From NCBI RefSeq assembly GCF_036088315.1, contig NZ_CP107996.1, positions 6,065,001 to 6,129,000 of the forward strand: 64,000 nucleotides of DNA. The letters are read 5' to 3'. Positions 9,440-18,698 of this stretch are shown one piece after another. Source of the DNA: Streptomyces sp. NBC_00344 (lineage in GTDB: Bacteria; Actinomycetota; Actinomycetes; Streptomycetales; Streptomycetaceae). Both the position numbers and the translations under genes were made by a program. The stretch's first letter is position 1, and each line of letters begins with the position of its first letter. Under the pieces are notes generated by a model. The model did not search any database and had not been told where the DNA came from. It saw nothing but the letters and a program-made list of their open reading frames with translations.

Positions 9440-10033
9440 GTGAGAAGCACCGGCGACAGCACGGCAGGGGGCGCCCCCGGGCGGAGCCTGGGGGAGAGCG
9501 GGCCGTATCCGCTTCACGGCTCAGCAGCCGAACCCACGACCGACACCGTCGGCTACCGGGGGCCGACGGCGTGTGCCGCCGCGGGCATCACCTACCGGCA
9601 GCTCGACTACTGGGCGCGCACCGGACTGGTCGAGCCGAGCGTGCGTCCTGCGCACGGCTCCGGCAGCCAGCGCCTCTACAGCTTCAAGGACGTGGTCGTC
9701 CTCAAGGTCGTGAAGCGGTTCCTGGACACCGGTGTGGCCCTGCAGAACATCCGCACCGCGGTACAGCACCTCCAGGACCGTGATGCGGGGGACCTCGACC
9801 GGGTGACGCTGATGAGCGACGGTGCGACCGTCTACGAGTGCACCTCGCCCGATGAAGTGGTCGGACTGCTCCAGGGCGGCCAGGGGATCTTCGGGATCGC
9901 CGTCGGAGTGGTGCTCAGCGACGTGCAGGCCGCCCTGTCCCAGCTGCACGGCGAACGCATCGACACCGGCGAGACCCTCATCGGGCACAACCCCGAGGAC
10001 GAACTGGCCAGGAGACGCAACCGGGCCGTCTGA
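9440..10033 (+). CDS. MerR family transcriptional regulator (Rv1830-like)
   Basis: 197 residues. A disordered N-terminus (1-37) precedes a MerR helix-turn-helix (about 38-110) containing TYRQLDYWARTGLVEPS and SQRLYSFKDVVVLKVVKRFL, and a C-terminal effector-like domain (about 120-180). GTG 9440 has GGAGG at 9430-9434; an in-frame start at 9362 would run through the palindromes. It corresponds by position to mycobacterial Rv1830, which has been linked to growth resumption. The regulated genes here are unknown. Confidence 0.84.
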   Translation: MRSTGDSTAGGAPGRSLGESGPYPLHGSAAEPTTDTVGYRGPTACAAAGITYRQLDYWARTGLVEPSVRPAHGSGSQRLYSFKDVVVLKVVKRFLDTGVALQNIRTAVQHLQDRDAGDLDRVTLMSDGATVYECTSPDEVVGLLQGGQGIFGIAVGVVLSDVQAALSQLHGERIDTGETLIGHNPEDELARRRNRAV

Positions 10034-10089
10034 GCCGCCCAGCTGCGCCGTGGCCCGATTGTCAGTGCGGTAGGGCAGCATCTGATGGT

Positions 10090-11565
10090 GTGAGAGCCGT
10101 TCCGACCATCCTGCATCTGGACATGGATGCCTTCTTCGCCGCCGCGGAGCAGGCGTCCAAGCCGAGCCTGCGCGGGAAACCGGTGGTCGTCGGCGGTCTC
10201 GGGCCCCGCGGGGTCGTCTCCACCGCCTCCTACGAGGCACGGCGCTTCGGTGTCCATTCCGCGATGCCGATGGCCCAGGCCCGGCGGCTCTGCCCGAACG
10301 CGGCCTATCTGGTGCCCCGCTTCGCCCTGTACCGGGACGTGAGCAACCAGGTGATGGAGCTGCTGGGGCGGCTCTCCCCGCTGATCGAACCGCTGAGCCT
10401 CGACGAGGCCTTCGTCGACCTGGAAGCGGGGGGCGCGGCCGACGACACGGCATCGGCGCGGCGGGTCGGTGAGCAGCTGCGGCGGGACATCCTGACGGTC
10501 ACCGGGCTCAGCGGGTCGGTCGGGCTGGCGGGCTCCAAAATGCTGGCCAAGATCGGCTCCGAGCGGGCCAAGCCGGACGGCCTGGTGCTCATCGAACCGG
10601 GCACGGAGCGCGAGCTGCTGGCCCCGCTCACGGTGCGGACGCTGCCGGGCGTCGGTCCCGCCACCGGAGAACATCTGCGGAGGGCCGGGATGACGACGGT
10701 CTCCCACCTCGCGGAAGCAGGCGAGGACGAACTGGTGCGCCTGCTCGGCAAGGCGCACGGCGGGTCCCTGTACCGGATGGCGATCGGGTACGACGACCGC
10801 CCCGTGGTCGCCGAGCGGGACACCAAGTCGGTCTCTGTGGAGGACACCTTCGACGTCGACCTGCATGACCGGGTCAGGGTGCGCCACGAGGTGGGGCGGC
10901 TCGCCGACCGGTGCGTGGAGCGGCTGCGCGCCGCCGGACGGTCCGGAAGGACCGTCGTACTCAAAGTCCGGAGATATGACTTCTCAACCCTGACGCGCTC
11001 GGAGACCCTTCGCGGCCCGACCGACGATCCTGCAGTCGTGCGGGAGGCCGCTGCGCGGCTGCTGGAGCCGGTGGACACCACCGGAGGGGTCAGGCTGCTC
11101 GGGGTGGGGGTCACCGGGCTCGCCGACTTCACCCAGGAGGATCTGTTCGCCCAGGCGGCGACCGAGCGCGCCGCCGGACGGGAGCACGATGCGGATGCGG
11201 ACTCTGCCGGCCCCGCCGACGTGCCGGACCTGGAGCCCGATCCGCCCACCCGGCGCCGTTGGCTCGCCGGGCATGATGTGCGCCACAGCGAGTACGGAGC
11301 CGGGTGGGTGCAGGGGAGCGGTGTGGGGCGGGTGACGGTGCGCTTCGAGGAGCCGGGCTCGTCCGCGCCCGGCCGGGTCCGGACCTTCGGCGTGGACGAT
11401 CCCGATCTGGAGCCGTCCGACCCCTTGCCTCTGGTACAGGCACCGCCGGTACACGCAGCAGCGCAGCCCGCGCCCGCGGAGGATCAGCTCTCGTCGCCGG
11501 CCAGCCGGCCGAAGTCCCGGTCGGGGGGCGGCGGAGAAGCCGGCGCCGATACATCGAGTCCGTAG
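10090..11565 (+). CDS. dinB: DNA polymerase IV, Y family
   Basis: 491 residues. The palm motif HLDMDAFFA (9-17, D11) and catalytic pair SLDEAF (D105-E106) are intact. A helix-hairpin-helix region VRTLPGVGPATGEHL lies near 182-196, and the little-finger domain runs to about 355. It carries out error-prone translesion synthesis. An extra C-terminal stretch of about 110 residues follows, including HSEYGAGWVQGSGVGRVTVRFE, a small beta-rich module often seen at actinobacterial DinB ends. GTG 10090 has no strong ribosome site. The last 82 bp overlap the convergent PRC-barrel gene. Confidence 0.9.
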   Translation: MRAVPTILHLDMDAFFAAAEQASKPSLRGKPVVVGGLGPRGVVSTASYEARRFGVHSAMPMAQARRLCPNAAYLVPRFALYRDVSNQVMELLGRLSPLIEPLSLDEAFVDLEAGGAADDTASARRVGEQLRRDILTVTGLSGSVGLAGSKMLAKIGSERAKPDGLVLIEPGTERELLAPLTVRTLPGVGPATGEHLRRAGMTTVSHLAEAGEDELVRLLGKAHGGSLYRMAIGYDDRPVVAERDTKSVSVEDTFDVDLHDRVRVRHEVGRLADRCVERLRAAGRSGRTVVLKVRRYDFSTLTRSETLRGPTDDPAVVREAAARLLEPVDTTGGVRLLGVGVTGLADFTQEDLFAQAATERAAGREHDADADSAGPADVPDLEPDPPTRRRWLAGHDVRHSEYGAGWVQGSGVGRVTVRFEEPGSSAPGRVRTFGVDDPDLEPSDPLPLVQAPPVHAAAQPAPAEDQLSSPASRPKSRSGGGGEAGADTSSP

Positions 11566-11858
11566 TGGTGACAGAGCTGGAGTTCCTGCTCGGGGGACAG
11601 GTGGCGGCCGACTCCGAAGTCCGGAGCGTCCTTGATCAGAGACCGGTCGAAAGGCACCCGAAGCGCTTCCTGCACCATTTCGCTGGGAGCCAGCGGGACG
11701 AAGGCGTCCCGGCTGAACAGGCCGGTGCGGACTGCGGCCCACTCCGGCACTCCGGTGGCGTCATCGAGGTAGACCTCGTCCACCGTGCCTATCTTGTCGC
11801 CGTTGCGGTCGAACGCCTTGCGGCCTATCAGGTTGCGCGGATCGATGTCGGTCTGCAC
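11484..11858 (-). CDS. PRC-barrel domain protein
   Basis: 124 residues with one PRC-barrel domain (about 5-75: NLIGRKAFDRNGDKIGTVDEVYLD, reported here only as a landmark). A short C-terminal tail follows. PRC-barrels occur in RimM and the photosynthetic reaction centre; stand-alone actinobacterial versions have no assigned function. GTG 11858 is chosen because GGAGGGA lies 2 nt upstream on the minus strand. Its 3' end overlaps the dinB 3' end tail to tail by 82 bp. It is divergent from the gcvP riboswitch. Confidence 0.82.
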   Translation of the reverse strand: MQTDIDPRNLIGRKAFDRNGDKIGTVDEVYLDDATGVPEWAAVRTGLFSRDAFVPLAPSEMVQEALRVPFDRSLIKDAPDFGVGRHLSPEQELQLCHHYGLDVSAPASPPPPDRDFGRLAGDES

Positions 11859-11974
11859 GGTCCCTCCAACTGGTCGCAACTGCTGCGTACCCCTACAGAA
11901 GTGCAGATCCGGGGCTTCGGCCACTCGAGCGTGCCGCGATCTGCCGCGCTGGTAGGCTGGCTAGCGGCTACTGA

Positions 11975-12195
11975 CCCCACGCGGGAGAGTCCCCGGAGGA
12001 AGTCTCCGCGGGCGCCGAAGGAGCAAATCCTCCCCGGAATCTCTCAGGCACACGTACCGCGCGGACGAGGTCACTCTGGAAAGCAGGGCGGGCACCGGGC
12101 GGGTACGGCCGGGACCCTTCCTCACCGACGGTGAAAATCGGCGCCTCGCAGCACGGGCCGGTGAAACTCTCAGGTTGAGATGACAGAGGGGGAGG
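11975..12195 (+). promoter_or_regulatory. Tandem glycine riboswitch controlling gcvP
   Basis: Two consecutive glycine aptamers. The first (about 11981-12060) contains GCGGGAGAGTCCCC, GCCGAAGGAGCAA and GGAATCTCTCAGGCAC. The second (about 12061-12195) contains CACTCTGGAAAGCAG, ACCGACGGTGAAAA and GTGAAACTCTCAGG followed by GACAGAGGGGGAG. These are the conserved blocks of the class. Downstream, GGTACC at 12203-12208 and 12217-12222 can pair, and the gcvP ribosome site sits in GGAGGCCTCC (12244-12253). In the family glycine binding turns on glycine-cleavage genes; here control is likely at ribosome-site access or early termination. The exact platform is not resolved. Confidence 0.93.
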
Positions 12196-12257
12196 CCGTC
12201 CGGGTACCCGTGCCGTGGTACCTCTCGCAGGTCGCATCGACCAGGAGGCCTCCCAAC

Positions 12258-15143
12258 ATGACCGCCGACCGCATTCCGCTCTCCCGGCTCGAGCGTGGCA
12301 TCCCCTTCGAACAACGCCATATCGGACCCGACGCCGGGGCCCAGGCCAAGATGCTGGCCCACGTCGGCTACGGCTCGCTGGACGAACTCACAGCCGCGGC
12401 GGTGCCCGAAGTGATCAAGAGCGCGGAGGCGCTGCGGCTGCCCGAGGCCCGCACCGAGGCCGAGGTGCTCGCCGAGCTGCGCTCGCTCGCCGACCGCAAC
12501 CGGGTGCTCGCACCGATGATCGGCCTCGGCTACTACGGCACCTTCACCCCTCCGGTCATCCTGCGCAACGTCATGGAGAACCCGGCCTGGTACACCGCCT
12601 ACACGCCGTACCAGCCGGAGATCTCGCAGGGCCGGCTCGAGGCGCTGCTCAACTTCCAGACGGTGGTCGCCGACCTGACCGGGCTGCCCACATCCGGTGC
12701 CTCCCTGCTTGACGAGGGCACGGCGGCGGCCGAGGCGATGTCGCTCGCACGCCGGGTCGGCAAGGTCAAGAACGGTGTCTTCCTGGTCGACGCCGACGCG
12801 CTGCCGCAGACCCTGGCCGTGATCGAGACCCGCGCCGAACCGGCCGGGGTCGAGGTCGTTGTCGCCGACCTGAGCGACGGCATCCCGGCTGAGGTTGCCG
12901 AGCGCGGTGTCTTCGGTGTTCTGCTGCAGTACCCGGGGGCCTCCGGCCGCGTACAGAACATCAAGCCCGTCATCGAGCAGGCGCAGCGGCTCGGCGCGAT
13001 CGTCACCGTCGCTGCCGATCTCCTCGCGCTGACCCTGCTCACCTCGCCCGGCGAGCTGGGGGCCGACATCGCCGTGGGCACCACCCAGCGCTTCGGTGTA
13101 CCGATGGGCTTCGGCGGCCCGCACGCCGGGTTCATGGCGGTGCGCGAGAAGTTCGCGCGAAATCTGCCGGGCCGGCTGGTGGGTGTCTCCGTGGACGCCG
13201 ACGGCAACAAGGCGTACCGGCTGGCGCTCCAGACCCGTGAGCAGCACATCCGCCGGGAGAAGGCCACCAGCAACATCTGTACGGCGCAGGTGCTCCTCGC
13301 CGTGATGGCAGGGATGTACGCGGTCTACCACGGTCCCGACGGTCTCCGCGAGATCGCCCGCCGGACCCACCGCTACGCGGCGATCCTCGCCGGGGGGCTC
13401 CGCGCCGCCGGCGTCGATGTCGTGCACGGCGAGTACTTCGACACCCTGACCGTACGGACCGGCGGGAAGGCCGACCAGGTCGTCGCCGCGGCCCGTGAGG
13501 GCGGTGTCAACCTGTACCGCGTGGACGCCGACCTGGTCTCGGTCTCCTGCGACGAGACCACGACACGCGTCCAGCTGGCTGCCGTCTGGTCCGCCTTCGG
13601 AGCGGACGGCGACGTCGAGGCGCTCGACGAGCGGACTGCAGACGCGCTGCCCGCGGAACTGCTGCGCCGGGACACCGTCCTCACCCACCCGGTCTTTCAC
13701 CAGCACCGCTCGGAAACCGCCATGCTGCGCTATCTGCGCAAGCTCGCGGACCGGGACTACGCGCTGGACCGCGGCATGATCCCGCTCGGCTCCTGCACGA
13801 TGAAGCTGAACGCGACCACCGAGATGGAGCCCGTCACCTGGCCCGAGTTCGGCGCGATGCACCCGTTCGCACCGGTCGACCAGGCACAGGGCTACCTGAC
13901 GCTCATCCACGAGCTGGAGGAGCGGCTCGCCGAGGTGACCGGATACGACAAGGTCTCGCTGCAGCCCAACGCGGGCTCACAGGGCGAGCTCGCCGGTCTT
14001 CTCGCCGTACGCGCCTACCACCGGGCCAACGGCGACACAGGACGCACCGTCTGTCTCATCCCGTCGTCGGCGCACGGCACCAACGCCGCCAGCGCGGTGA
14101 TGGCCGGCATGAAGGTCGTGGTCGTCAGGACCCGCGAGGACGGCGACGTCGACGTCGAGGACCTGCACGCCAAGATCGCGCAGCATGCGGACGAGCTGGC
14201 CGTCCTGATGGTCACCTACCCCTCGACGCACGGTGTCTTCGAGGAGCACATCACCGACATCTGCGCCGCGGTGCACGACGCCGGAGGCCAGGTCTACGTC
14301 GACGGTGCCAACCTCAACGCGCTGGTGGGTCTGGCCAAGCCGGGCAAGTTCGGCTCGGACGTGTCGCACCTCAATCTGCACAAGACCTTCTGCATTCCGC
14401 ACGGCGGTGGTGGCCCGGGCGTCGGTCCCGTCGGCGTGCGCGCGCACCTGGCGCCGTATCTGCCGAACCACCCGCTCCAGCCGTCCGCGGGCCCCGAGAC
14501 CGGCATCGGTCCGATCTCGGCCGCGCCGTGGGGCTCCGCGGGCATACTGCCGATCTCCTGGGCGTACGTGCGGCTCATGGGCGGCGACGGCCTCAAGCGG
14601 GCGACCCAGGTGGCCGTGCTGGCTGCCAACTACATCGCCAAGCGTCTGGAGCCGCACTACCCGGTGCTCTACACCGGGCCGAACGGCCTGGTCGCACACG
14701 AGTGCATCGTGGATCTGCGGCCGCTCACCAAGTCGACCGGGGTGAGCGTCGACGACATCGCCAAGCGCCTCATCGACTACGGCTTCCACGCCCCGACCAT
14801 GTCGTTCCCGGTGGCCGGCACGCTGATGATCGAACCGACCGAGAGCGAGGACCTCACCGAGCTCGACCGGTTCTGCGACACGATGATCGCGATCCGCGGC
14901 GAGATCGAGAAGGTCGCTTCGGGTGAGTGGGCGGCGGAGGACAACCCGCTGGCCAACGCCCCGCACACCGCTGCCGCGCTCGGCGGTGACTGGACGCACT
15001 CCTACAGCCGTGAGGAGGCGGTCTTCCCCGCCGGGGTGTCGCCCGCCGACAAGTACTGGCCGCCGGTGCGCCGTATCGACGGGGCGTTCGGAGACCGTAA
15101 TCTCGTCTGCTCCTGCCCGCCGCTGGACGCGTACGACGCCTGA
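12258..15143 (+). CDS. gcvP: Glycine dehydrogenase (decarboxylating), P protein of the glycine cleavage system
   Basis: 961 residues, the usual length of the single-chain P protein, with two tandem PLP-transferase halves. The PLP lysine is K709 in [18 protein letters not shown]. It decarboxylates glycine and passes the aminomethyl group to lipoylated H protein. ATG 12258 has AGGAGG at 12243-12248; an in-frame ATG at 12180 lies inside the riboswitch and is not the start. The partner genes gcvT and gcvH are not in this window. Expression should respond to glycine through the upstream riboswitch. Confidence 0.96.
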   Translation: MTADRIPLSRLERGIPFEQRHIGPDAGAQAKMLAHVGYGSLDELTAAAVPEVIKSAEALRLPEARTEAEVLAELRSLADRNRVLAPMIGLGYYGTFTPPVILRNVMENPAWYTAYTPYQPEISQGRLEALLNFQTVVADLTGLPTSGASLLDEGTAAAEAMSLARRVGKVKNGVFLVDADALPQTLAVIETRAEPAGVEVVVADLSDGIPAEVAERGVFGVLLQYPGASGRVQNIKPVIEQAQRLGAIVTVAADLLALTLLTSPGELGADIAVGTTQRFGVPMGFGGPHAGFMAVREKFARNLPGRLVGVSVDADGNKAYRLALQTREQHIRREKATSNICTAQVLLAVMAGMYAVYHGPDGLREIARRTHRYAAILAGGLRAAGVDVVHGEYFDTLTVRTGGKADQVVAAAREGGVNLYRVDADLVSVSCDETTTRVQLAAVWSAFGADGDVEALDERTADALPAELLRRDTVLTHPVFHQHRSETAMLRYLRKLADRDYALDRGMIPLGSCTMKLNATTEMEPVTWPEFGAMHPFAPVDQAQGYLTLIHELEERLAEVTGYDKVSLQPNAGSQGELAGLLAVRAYHRANGDTGRTVCLIPSSAHGTNAASAVMAGMKVVVVRTREDGDVDVEDLHAKIAQHADELAVLMVTYPSTHGVFEEHITDICAAVHDAGGQVYVDGANLNALVGLAKPGKFGSDVSHLNLHKTFCIPHGGGGPGVGPVGVRAHLAPYLPNHPLQPSAGPETGIGPISAAPWGSAGILPISWAYVRLMGGDGLKRATQVAVLAANYIAKRLEPHYPVLYTGPNGLVAHECIVDLRPLTKSTGVSVDDIAKRLIDYGFHAPTMSFPVAGTLMIEPTESEDLTELDRFCDTMIAIRGEIEKVASGEWAAEDNPLANAPHTAAALGGDWTHSYSREEAVFPAGVSPADKYWPPVRRIDGAFGDRNLVCSCPPLDAYDA

Positions 15144-15155
15144 CGCACATGCGGG

Positions 15156-15200
15156 AGGGCCGGTTCGGGGATGTCTCCCGGGCCGGCCCTTCGTCGTCTC
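15156..15200 (+). terminator. Probable terminator after gcvP
   Basis: AGGGCCGG (15156-15163) pairs with CCGGCCCT (15193-15200), and CGGGG/CTCCCG can extend the hairpin inside. It starts 13 nt after the gcvP stop and is followed by TCGTCGTCTC rather than a T-run, as is usual in Streptomyces. Confidence 0.55.
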
Positions 15201-15282
15201 CGGCAGCCTCGGTGCTGCCGGATGGGTGCTCAGCGGTTGTCGGGTGCCGTCCGTGCGGGCGGTGCCGCTCCGGGGGCGCCCG

Positions 15283-15486
15283 TCAGGCGGCGGTCGCGAG
15301 CCCCGCGGTCAGCGGGCGGTGCGGAGCGATGATCTGCCCGTCCGGCAGCAGCTCGCCGGTGTCCTCGAAGACGAGGACGCCATTGCACAGCAGGCTCCAG
15401 CCCTGCTCGGGGTGGTGCGCCACGAGGACCGCGGCCTCCCGGTCGGCGGAGTCGGCTGACGGGCAGGATGGCTGGTGCTGGCACAT
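15283..15486 (-). CDS. Small DUF5999 family protein
   Basis: 67 residues beginning MCQHQPSCPSADSADREAA, with two N-terminal cysteines in CQHQPSC. The C-terminal half contains GWSLLCNGVLVFEDTGELL and PDGQIIAPHRPL. This matches my memory of a short Streptomyces-specific family annotated DUF5999; no function is known. Inner ATG 15486 is chosen because homologs start at MCxHQP; an upstream ATG at 15543 is in frame but adds poorly conserved sequence. Convergent with gcvP. Confidence 0.8.
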   Translation of the reverse strand: MCQHQPSCPSADSADREAAVLVAHHPEQGWSLLCNGVLVFEDTGELLPDGQIIAPHRPLTAGLATAA

Positions 15487-15727
15487 GGATGCGTTCTTTC
15501 GCTGCGTTGTGGTGAGTGTCCTGCGGCTCGATGTCGATGTCATGGCCGCCCCCCGTATCAGTCGGTCGGTCCCAGTGTTGCCCCACGGGCGCCAATCCGC
15601 AGGGATTTCGCGGCAGCACTTGCTACAGCTTGAGGACGCATCACCCGTGCGGACGGTTCAACCCAACTCCGGTTTCTCTTCGGGTGGTTCCGGGTGACCC
15701 GACCGGGCTAGTCCGATGGGCGAGAAA

Positions 15728-15756
15728 GCCCCGTGACTCGAACGGGGTCACGGGGC
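15728..15756 (-). terminator. Intrinsic terminator after the hypothetical gene at 15777-16370
   Basis: GCCCCGTGAC, 9-nt loop, GTCACGGGGC: a perfect 10-bp stem. On the minus strand it is followed by TTTCTCG. It lies 20 nt downstream of the stop codon at 15777. Confidence 0.8.
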
Positions 15757-15776
15757 GCACCGGCAGCCGGTGGTGA

Positions 15777-16370
15777 TCAGGCAGGAGAACCGAGCAACGG
15801 GGACTGCTTCAGGCGTAGCGTCATCACGGGCAGCAGTTCGGACACCCGGTGCGGGCGGTGCGCGGCGATCCCGGGCGGCGCGGGCGCGAGCGGCACCAGC
15901 AGGTCCGTGGGCGCCGGCGTGGAACCGGGGTCGGATGCGTCGGACCCGGTGTCGGCGTGCAGCCAGAGCGTCATCATGTACAGCTGGGGGACGGACAGCA
16001 GCCTCGGCTGGTAGGACTTGTTCATCGCCTCGGCCTGCCGCAGGGCGTTCTCGGTGGCAGCGATGTAGGGCCCCTCGAAGAAGTGCGAGAAGGTCCAGCC
16101 ATCGGCAGTGAGCTTGGCGTCGGCGGCGGCCACCGCCCGCTCACCGCTGCGGATCAGGAAGCGCCAGCTGGTCAGCCGGGTGCGCGGGGACTCATCGCTC
16201 GCCAAGATGCCGTCCAGTACGTGCACCGGAAGGGCGGAGTCAGGGGCCAGCGGCCCCTGGGCGGAGCGAAGGGCAGGAGTTCGGGCCTCGCGGACGGCAG
16301 TGGGTGAATCGAGTGCCGCGAGGACGCTGCGCAGGGCCGGCGCGGGGGCCGGAGGGATGGAAAGCGGCAT
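15777..16370 (-). CDS. Hypothetical protein
   Basis: 197 residues, not assigned to a family. It has a proline/alanine-rich N-terminus and a central part with aromatic and helical stretches (LTADGWTFSHFFEGPYIAATENA, given as a landmark only in part: WTFSHFFEGPYIA). The C-terminus carries PLLGSPA. There is no signal peptide or membrane helix. Start ATG 16370 is chosen from the natural N-terminus MPLSIPPAPAP and the GC-rich codon pattern beginning there; an in-frame ATG at 16754 would run through AT-rich intergenic sequence. A terminator follows. Confidence 0.65.
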   Translation of the reverse strand: MPLSIPPAPAPALRSVLAALDSPTAVREARTPALRSAQGPLAPDSALPVHVLDGILASDESPRTRLTSWRFLIRSGERAVAAADAKLTADGWTFSHFFEGPYIAATENALRQAEAMNKSYQPRLLSVPQLYMMTLWLHADTGSDASDPGSTPAPTDLLVPLAPAPPGIAAHRPHRVSELLPVMTLRLKQSPLLGSPA

Positions 16371-16875
16371 AATGGTGGGTCGCCTCTCGCTTCGGAGACA
16401 CGGTGATGCACGGGCAGTGCGGACGGCGCTGTCAGCTTGCGGGGCCTGAGGGGGGCCGGGCGGCCAGGAGGAAGGTGCGTCCTCCGCGGGCCGGGGCGTC
16501 AACTCTCTGCCTTGTTCGCGGAGTTTATACGACGCGTGTTCAGAAAATGTTTCGGCTAGCTGACGTGGATATTGCAAGCAAGTGTGTATTCGGACTTTCT
16601 CTTGTACAGAATCTCCCGATTTAGCTTGCGTGCAGGTCTGTGACCTGAAGGGCTCCGGCGTGAGTGGTAGGCCGAAACACGTCGGCGTTTTCGCCGCTTC
16701 CGCGGATTCGGTATCTGCACCCGCTTCATGCCGATCGCATGTGCCACATGCCATCCGGAGTCACCCTACCCGGCGCGGGCCGGCCGTGGGGAGTTACGGA
16801 TCAACGAGTCTGGGCATTATCGACGGTGACATGAACGCCGATTACGTGACCGCAGGCTCGAGGAGGGACGCTTCG
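16371..16875. other. Intergenic region, 505 bp, between divergent genes
   Basis: No gene is supported. It contains a stretch at about 16505-16625 that is clearly less GC-rich than its surroundings (for example GTTTATACGACGCGTGTTCAG and AAAATGTTTCGGCTAG). It should hold the promoters of the hypothetical gene (minus) and the ligase gene (plus). No riboswitch or tRNA structure was recognised. Confidence 0.6.
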
Positions 16876-18396
16876 ATGGGGGAGAAGGTCGAGGCAGGCG
16901 GAGTGGACCCGTCCGATCGGCAGCGGTACCGGAGGAAGCTCCAGCAATGTCTTGCCGGTCTCGGGCGGCTGCTCGACGAGAAGAGCTTCGACCGGCCGAA
17001 GAATCTCATGGGCCTGGAGATCGAACTTAATCTCGCCGGTGCCGACGGTATGCCGCGGATGATGAATGCGGAGGTGCTGGACCGCATCGCCAGCCGGGAT
17101 TTCCAGACGGAACTCGGGATGTTCAACCTGGAAGTAAATATCGTTCCGCACCGTCTGGGGGGCCAGGTCTTCGACCAGCTGGCGGAGGAGCTGCGCACCG
17201 GTCTCGGCTACGCCCACAGAAAGGCGAGTGAGGTGGACGCGGGCATCGTGATGATCGGAATTCTGCCGACGCTCGCACAGCATGATCTCGTCTCGGCGAA
17301 CCTTTCGGATGTCGACCGCTACACCCTGCTCAACGATCAGATGCATGCTGCCCGTGGCGAGGACTTCCTGCTCGACATCCAGGGTGTCGAGCGGCTGACC
17401 TGTACGTCTTCCTCCATCGCCCCCGAAGCGGCCTGCACCTCCGTGCAGTTGCACCTCCAGGTCACCCCGGCCCGGTTCGCCGACGTGTGGAACGCTGCGC
17501 AAGCCATCGCTTCGGTACAGGTGGCCGTCGGCGCGAACGCGCCGTTCCTGTTCGGCAAAGAACTGTGGCGGGAGTCCAGGCCGCCGCTCTTTCTGCAGGC
17601 CACCGATGTTCGCCCGCCCGAGTTCCGGGCCCAGGGGGTGAGGCCGCGTACCTGGTTCGGCGAACGCTGGATCGAATCGGCCTACGACCTCTTCGAGGAG
17701 AACCTCCGTTACTTCCCGCCGCTGCTGCCGATGTGCGACGAGGAGGAACCCCTGCGGGTGCTGGACGACGGCGGCGTACCCCGCCTGGCGGAGCTCGTCC
17801 TGCACAACGGCACCGTCTACCGCTGGAACCGCCCGGTCTACGACCTCACCGACGGCGTTCCGCATCTGCGTGTGGAGAACAGGGTGCTGCCCGCCGGTCC
17901 CACGGTCACCGATGTCATCGCCAACGCGGCTTTCTACTACGGGCTGGTCCGGGCACTCGCCGACGAATCACGCCCGGTGTGGAAGCGTCTCCCCTTCGAT
18001 GTCGCGGCGCGGAATTTCGACCGCGCCTGCCGCTACGGCATCGAGGCCGAACTCGAATGGCCCCGCCAGGGCCGTTCAGGAGGTGTGGTGCGGGTTCCGG
18101 CTGTGCAGCTCGTGCGCGACGAGCTGCTGCCGCTGGCGGCCGCCGGCCTGGATGCCTGGGGGATCGAGCCGGCCGACCGCGACCGCTACCTGGGTGTCAT
18201 CGAGGCGCGGTGCAGGCGCCGGACGAACGGCGCGTCCTGGCAGGCGGAGACCTATCACCGGGCGCTGGAGGCCGGACTGGGCCGGGATGCGGCGCTGGCG
18301 GCCACCACCCGCCGCTACATGGAACTGATGCAGGAGGGTGAACCGGTGCATTCATGGCCGGTCGGATTTCCCGGCCCGTCGTCCGGGCGGATGTGA
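16876..18396 (+). CDS. Glutamate-cysteine ligase (GCS2)-like carboxylate-amine ligase
   Basis: 506 residues. An N-terminal basic helix is followed by a GCS2-type catalytic fold. The block MGLEIELNLAGADG (about 39-52) holds the metal-binding ExE motif, and NLEVNIVPHR lies near 83-92. The family joins glutamate or another acid to an amine through an acyl phosphate. It is not the usual EgtA context, since no egtB-E genes are nearby, and actinobacteria make mycothiol rather than glutathione. The substrate is therefore unknown. ATG 16876 has AGGAGGGA at 16861-16868. It appears monocistronic. Confidence 0.75.
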   Translation: MGEKVEAGGVDPSDRQRYRRKLQQCLAGLGRLLDEKSFDRPKNLMGLEIELNLAGADGMPRMMNAEVLDRIASRDFQTELGMFNLEVNIVPHRLGGQVFDQLAEELRTGLGYAHRKASEVDAGIVMIGILPTLAQHDLVSANLSDVDRYTLLNDQMHAARGEDFLLDIQGVERLTCTSSSIAPEAACTSVQLHLQVTPARFADVWNAAQAIASVQVAVGANAPFLFGKELWRESRPPLFLQATDVRPPEFRAQGVRPRTWFGERWIESAYDLFEENLRYFPPLLPMCDEEEPLRVLDDGGVPRLAELVLHNGTVYRWNRPVYDLTDGVPHLRVENRVLPAGPTVTDVIANAAFYYGLVRALADESRPVWKRLPFDVAARNFDRACRYGIEAELEWPRQGRSGGVVRVPAVQLVRDELLPLAAAGLDAWGIEPADRDRYLGVIEARCRRRTNGASWQAETYHRALEAGLGRDAALAATTRRYMELMQEGEPVHSWPVGFPGPSSGRM

Positions 18397-18698
18397 CCCC
18401 TCCCCGCGGCGACGGTGGCGCGAACCGGCGGTCCGCAGGGGGAGTGTGCAGGCCCGGCCGGGGTCGCGAGGGTACGCAGACGGGGACCGGGTTCCCCTCG
18501 GCGCGTGGTCATCGGGCAAGCTATGACGTCCCATGCGGTGGCGTCTCCCTTCTGGACCGTTGACGCGGCAAGAGCGGAGCGCGCCAGCGAACCGGCGTCC
18601 GTACCACGGCCTGTCGCGCGCGGTCTTCGTACTTGCATTTCGAGACCCTGGCGGCGCGGCACCGAGGACGAGGCGCGATTGGCCAACTGGAGGCGGGC
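18397..18698. other. Intergenic region, about 300 bp, no gene seen
   Basis: The reading frames here lack Streptomyces codon bias and a ribosome site. It presumably holds the promoter of the downstream CPBP gene. A TTGACG hexamer occurs near 18559 but without a matching -10 at proper spacing. Confidence 0.5.

Noticed and set aside
12180..12257. Upstream ATG for gcvP
   Set aside because: It lies inside the second glycine aptamer. The start at 12258 has a good ribosome site and gives normal length.
18633..18698. Longer N-terminus for the CPBP protein
   Set aside because: GTG 18699 has a well-placed GGAGG; the upstream codons have poor codon bias.
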